Positions 7,301-7,396 of a stretch of DNA of 7,396 bases are shown piece by piece. Origin of the DNA: Endomicrobium sp. (GTDB taxonomy: Bacteria > Elusimicrobiota > Endomicrobiia > Endomicrobiales > Endomicrobiaceae); assembly GCA_031260765.1 (NCBI GenBank), contig JAISKX010000062.1, forward strand, positions 1 through 7,396, written 5' to 3'. Every line of letters begins with the position of its first letter. The stretch's first letter is position 1. The notes beneath the pieces are model-generated. The model made no database searches. It saw only the letters and a list, made by a program, of their open reading frames with translations, and was not told the origin of the DNA. The translations under genes were made by a program, and so were the position numbers.

Positions 7301-7396
7301 ACATTGAATTTGGAGCATACAAGGCTATTTTTTCCGAGTCCAAATTTGAACATAAATTCAATGCCGATATAGGAGTTCAATTTTACGAAGTCAAAA
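4396..7396 (+). CDS. Pmp-like repeat autotransporter, probable surface adhesin (3' partial)
   Basis: The frame is open for 1000 codons and leaves the window without a stop. Residues 1-29 look like a Sec signal peptide: lysines at 5 and 8, a hydrophobic stretch at 9-23, and likely cleavage after VFA (27-29). Residues about 104-594 form a repeat passenger with FxxN and GGAI/GGGI/GAAI motifs, expected to fold as a beta-helix. Residues about 595-830 are non-repetitive, apparently beta-rich and not recognised. Residues about 836-890 look like the helical linker that precedes autotransporter barrels (KIFDQMHGEFYPNV, 863-876). From about 906 (LWGELNIAGGQYG) the outer-membrane barrel begins; perhaps 150 or more residues are missing. 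The protein has no cysteine at all, as is usual for type V surface proteins. By family knowledge the barrel carries the passenger to the cell surface; adhesion is inferred from the Pmp-like repeats, not shown. ATG 4396 was chosen for its ribosome-binding site and signal peptide. ATG 4333 in the same frame would add 21 residues and is less likely. No enzyme motif was seen in the passenger. Confidence 0.88.
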   Translation, partial: MISFKAFKISIWFMFVFALFFSAKTNVFAVPINNFTDFQTEIAINNYDIQITGDFTISAVPSIANLGTVTGASGGSFLTLNSNNSAYFNVGGGKEMTLGGNLIFRDFNRNGGNLDGGVFNINGIVNFSYSSAKFINNSVEGSFGVGIGYGGAVYIMGDFNIDNSNMLFYDNRAIMASGGAIDVYNGNFSVNNSTVIFDSNLMNMGGMGGAGFGGGGIFSLGTIDFLNSFVEFVSNSAPSGGGIYAHNGSITNTDDSIINFSMNTAQNGAAIYAYNNSKFDIKNSSLNFIKNSAQYGGAGIAITGRANIAISGADINFMSNSSLYGAGIDSSGDLYHPSAANSGMRLDVRDSNIKFISNTAQNKGGGIYAGGSSDIDFDNSTILFAQNSSDFSGAALFVRMDDSIDFTNSRVSFIKNFSRVIGAAINIGGYRDGNPVPQHFNFTNSEVDFILNSSKEYDTDDNENYYSGGGAVNNGFGSKMNFINSTVNFTSNSVVNQGSGGAIHIDGGASLNISSSIVLFSFNSSPENGGALYFNGAGASTISGHFIGNSADINGGALYAKGRSSSSISDITISADIRDTLFENNKAVHGQDIYLDGNINLFFNASSGKAILVNGGIEDAANSNVVKIGLGDARIKSQFDINGKVTAAQGKLIINVKNPNIGSLLIEENGDFSIINENNDVDRQTIAGISGDTQIKGKYSLDINFRRNYQSDYIHSVGTITISTQNSKVVAQLWGQELKYQYLLVRNGIMIAETESAVIGEFAGLEISTAIPTDLTVSYNGGRVFVSGASSPISTELIINYKGKEIWIEPIEITNFNDIALTHNQKELALLLNSDAVWDGKMASLADKIAYIAIAKRYKDVRKIFDQMHGEFYPNVMRTAAINIEADGIFARMKPKSAQDETEDLWGELNIAGGQYGANDNLNGDFNYQSFGAKFGKDLEADENNFLGIYASLAKGWYEQGADRADGIDIEFGAYKAIFSESKFEHKFNADIGVQFYEVK
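4795..6177 (+). repeat. Fifteen-copy FxxN / GGAI repeat region of the passenger
   Basis: FxxN motifs begin at protein residues 134, 168, 197, 232, 260, 288, 317, 355, 384, 413, 449, 489, 520, 546 and 582. Spacing is 26-40 residues, most often 28-29. Between them lie GGA-like motifs, for example GGAV 150, GGAI 178, GGGI 240, GAAI 268, GGGI 364, GGAI 500, GGAL 529 and GGAL 555. A typical unit reads N-S-x-[VI]-x-F-x-x-N-[ST]-A, a short gap, then GG[AG]I-[YH]. The last unit ends in the variant HGQDIY (589-594). The copies are diverged in DNA; the longest exact match I noticed is AATACGGCGCAAAA at 5182-5195 and 5467-5480. The pairing of these two motifs is the hallmark of chlamydial Pmp proteins. 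Confidence 0.85.
7111..7396 (+). other. Start of autotransporter beta-barrel domain (truncated by window)
   Basis: Protein residues 906-1000 show alternating polar and hydrophobic strands with glycine-rich turns and aromatic residues. Examples are WGELNIAGG, SFGAKFGKDLE (930-940), FLGIYASLAKGWY (946-958) and DIEFGAYKAIF (969-979). This pattern is typical of the first strands of the autotransporter barrel, including the family's fLGxYxxxxkg and fGxY features. About one third of a usual barrel of 250-300 residues is inside the window. Confidence 0.8.

Noticed and set aside
5496..7361. Minus-strand open frames in the last 2 kb (5496-5759, 5883-6149, 6174-6518, 7179-7361)
   Set aside because: They are antisense to the continuous 1000-codon autotransporter frame, which has a signal peptide, repeats and a barrel.

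Overview
The window suggests an anaerobic, fermentative, diderm (Gram-negative-type) bacterium of moderately low GC with many A/T-ending codons. Two things support this. A complete HydB and HydA plus most of HydC encode a trimeric, NAD-linked, probably electron-bifurcating [FeFe] hydrogenase, which implies strict anaerobiosis. The gene that follows encodes a classical (type V) autotransporter with a signal peptide and an outer-membrane beta-barrel, which requires an outer membrane. This combination and the codon style fit Elusimicrobiota/Endomicrobium-like or other gut-associated anaerobic diderms. That placement is an inference without any search; Fusobacteriota, Synergistota, Spirochaetota and Negativicutes remain possible.

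Layout, all on the + strand. (1) 1-372: hydC, missing its 5' end at the window edge. (2) 374-2245: hydB, starting one base after the hydC stop, with its ribosome-binding site inside hydC. (3) 2276-4276: hydA, 30 bases further on with its own strong ribosome-binding site. These form one operon in the order hydC-hydB-hydA. (4) 4277-4395: a 119-base intergenic region dominated by a long purine/pyrimidine inverted repeat ending in a T-run, read as the operon terminator; a weak candidate promoter lies in the same place. (5) 4396-7396: a 1000-codon reading frame with no stop that runs off the right edge. It encodes a Pmp-like repeat autotransporter and is easily missed because it has no stop inside the window.

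How the hydrogenase genes work together: HydA carries the H-cluster and a long iron-sulfur wire. HydB carries the FMN/NADH site and several clusters, and HydC carries one [2Fe-2S] cluster. In characterised relatives (Thermotoga, Acetobacterium, Moorella types) the trimer couples H2 to NAD(H) and ferredoxin at the same time. No maturation genes (hydE, hydF, hydG) are in the window.

The most notable element is the autotransporter. Its passenger contains 15 FxxN motifs alternating with GGAI-like motifs, the signature combination that defines chlamydial polymorphic membrane proteins. It has no cysteine in 1000 residues, a non-repeat beta-rich segment of unknown function, and the start of an autotransporter barrel. 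I found no RNA gene, CRISPR array, insertion sequence or origin.
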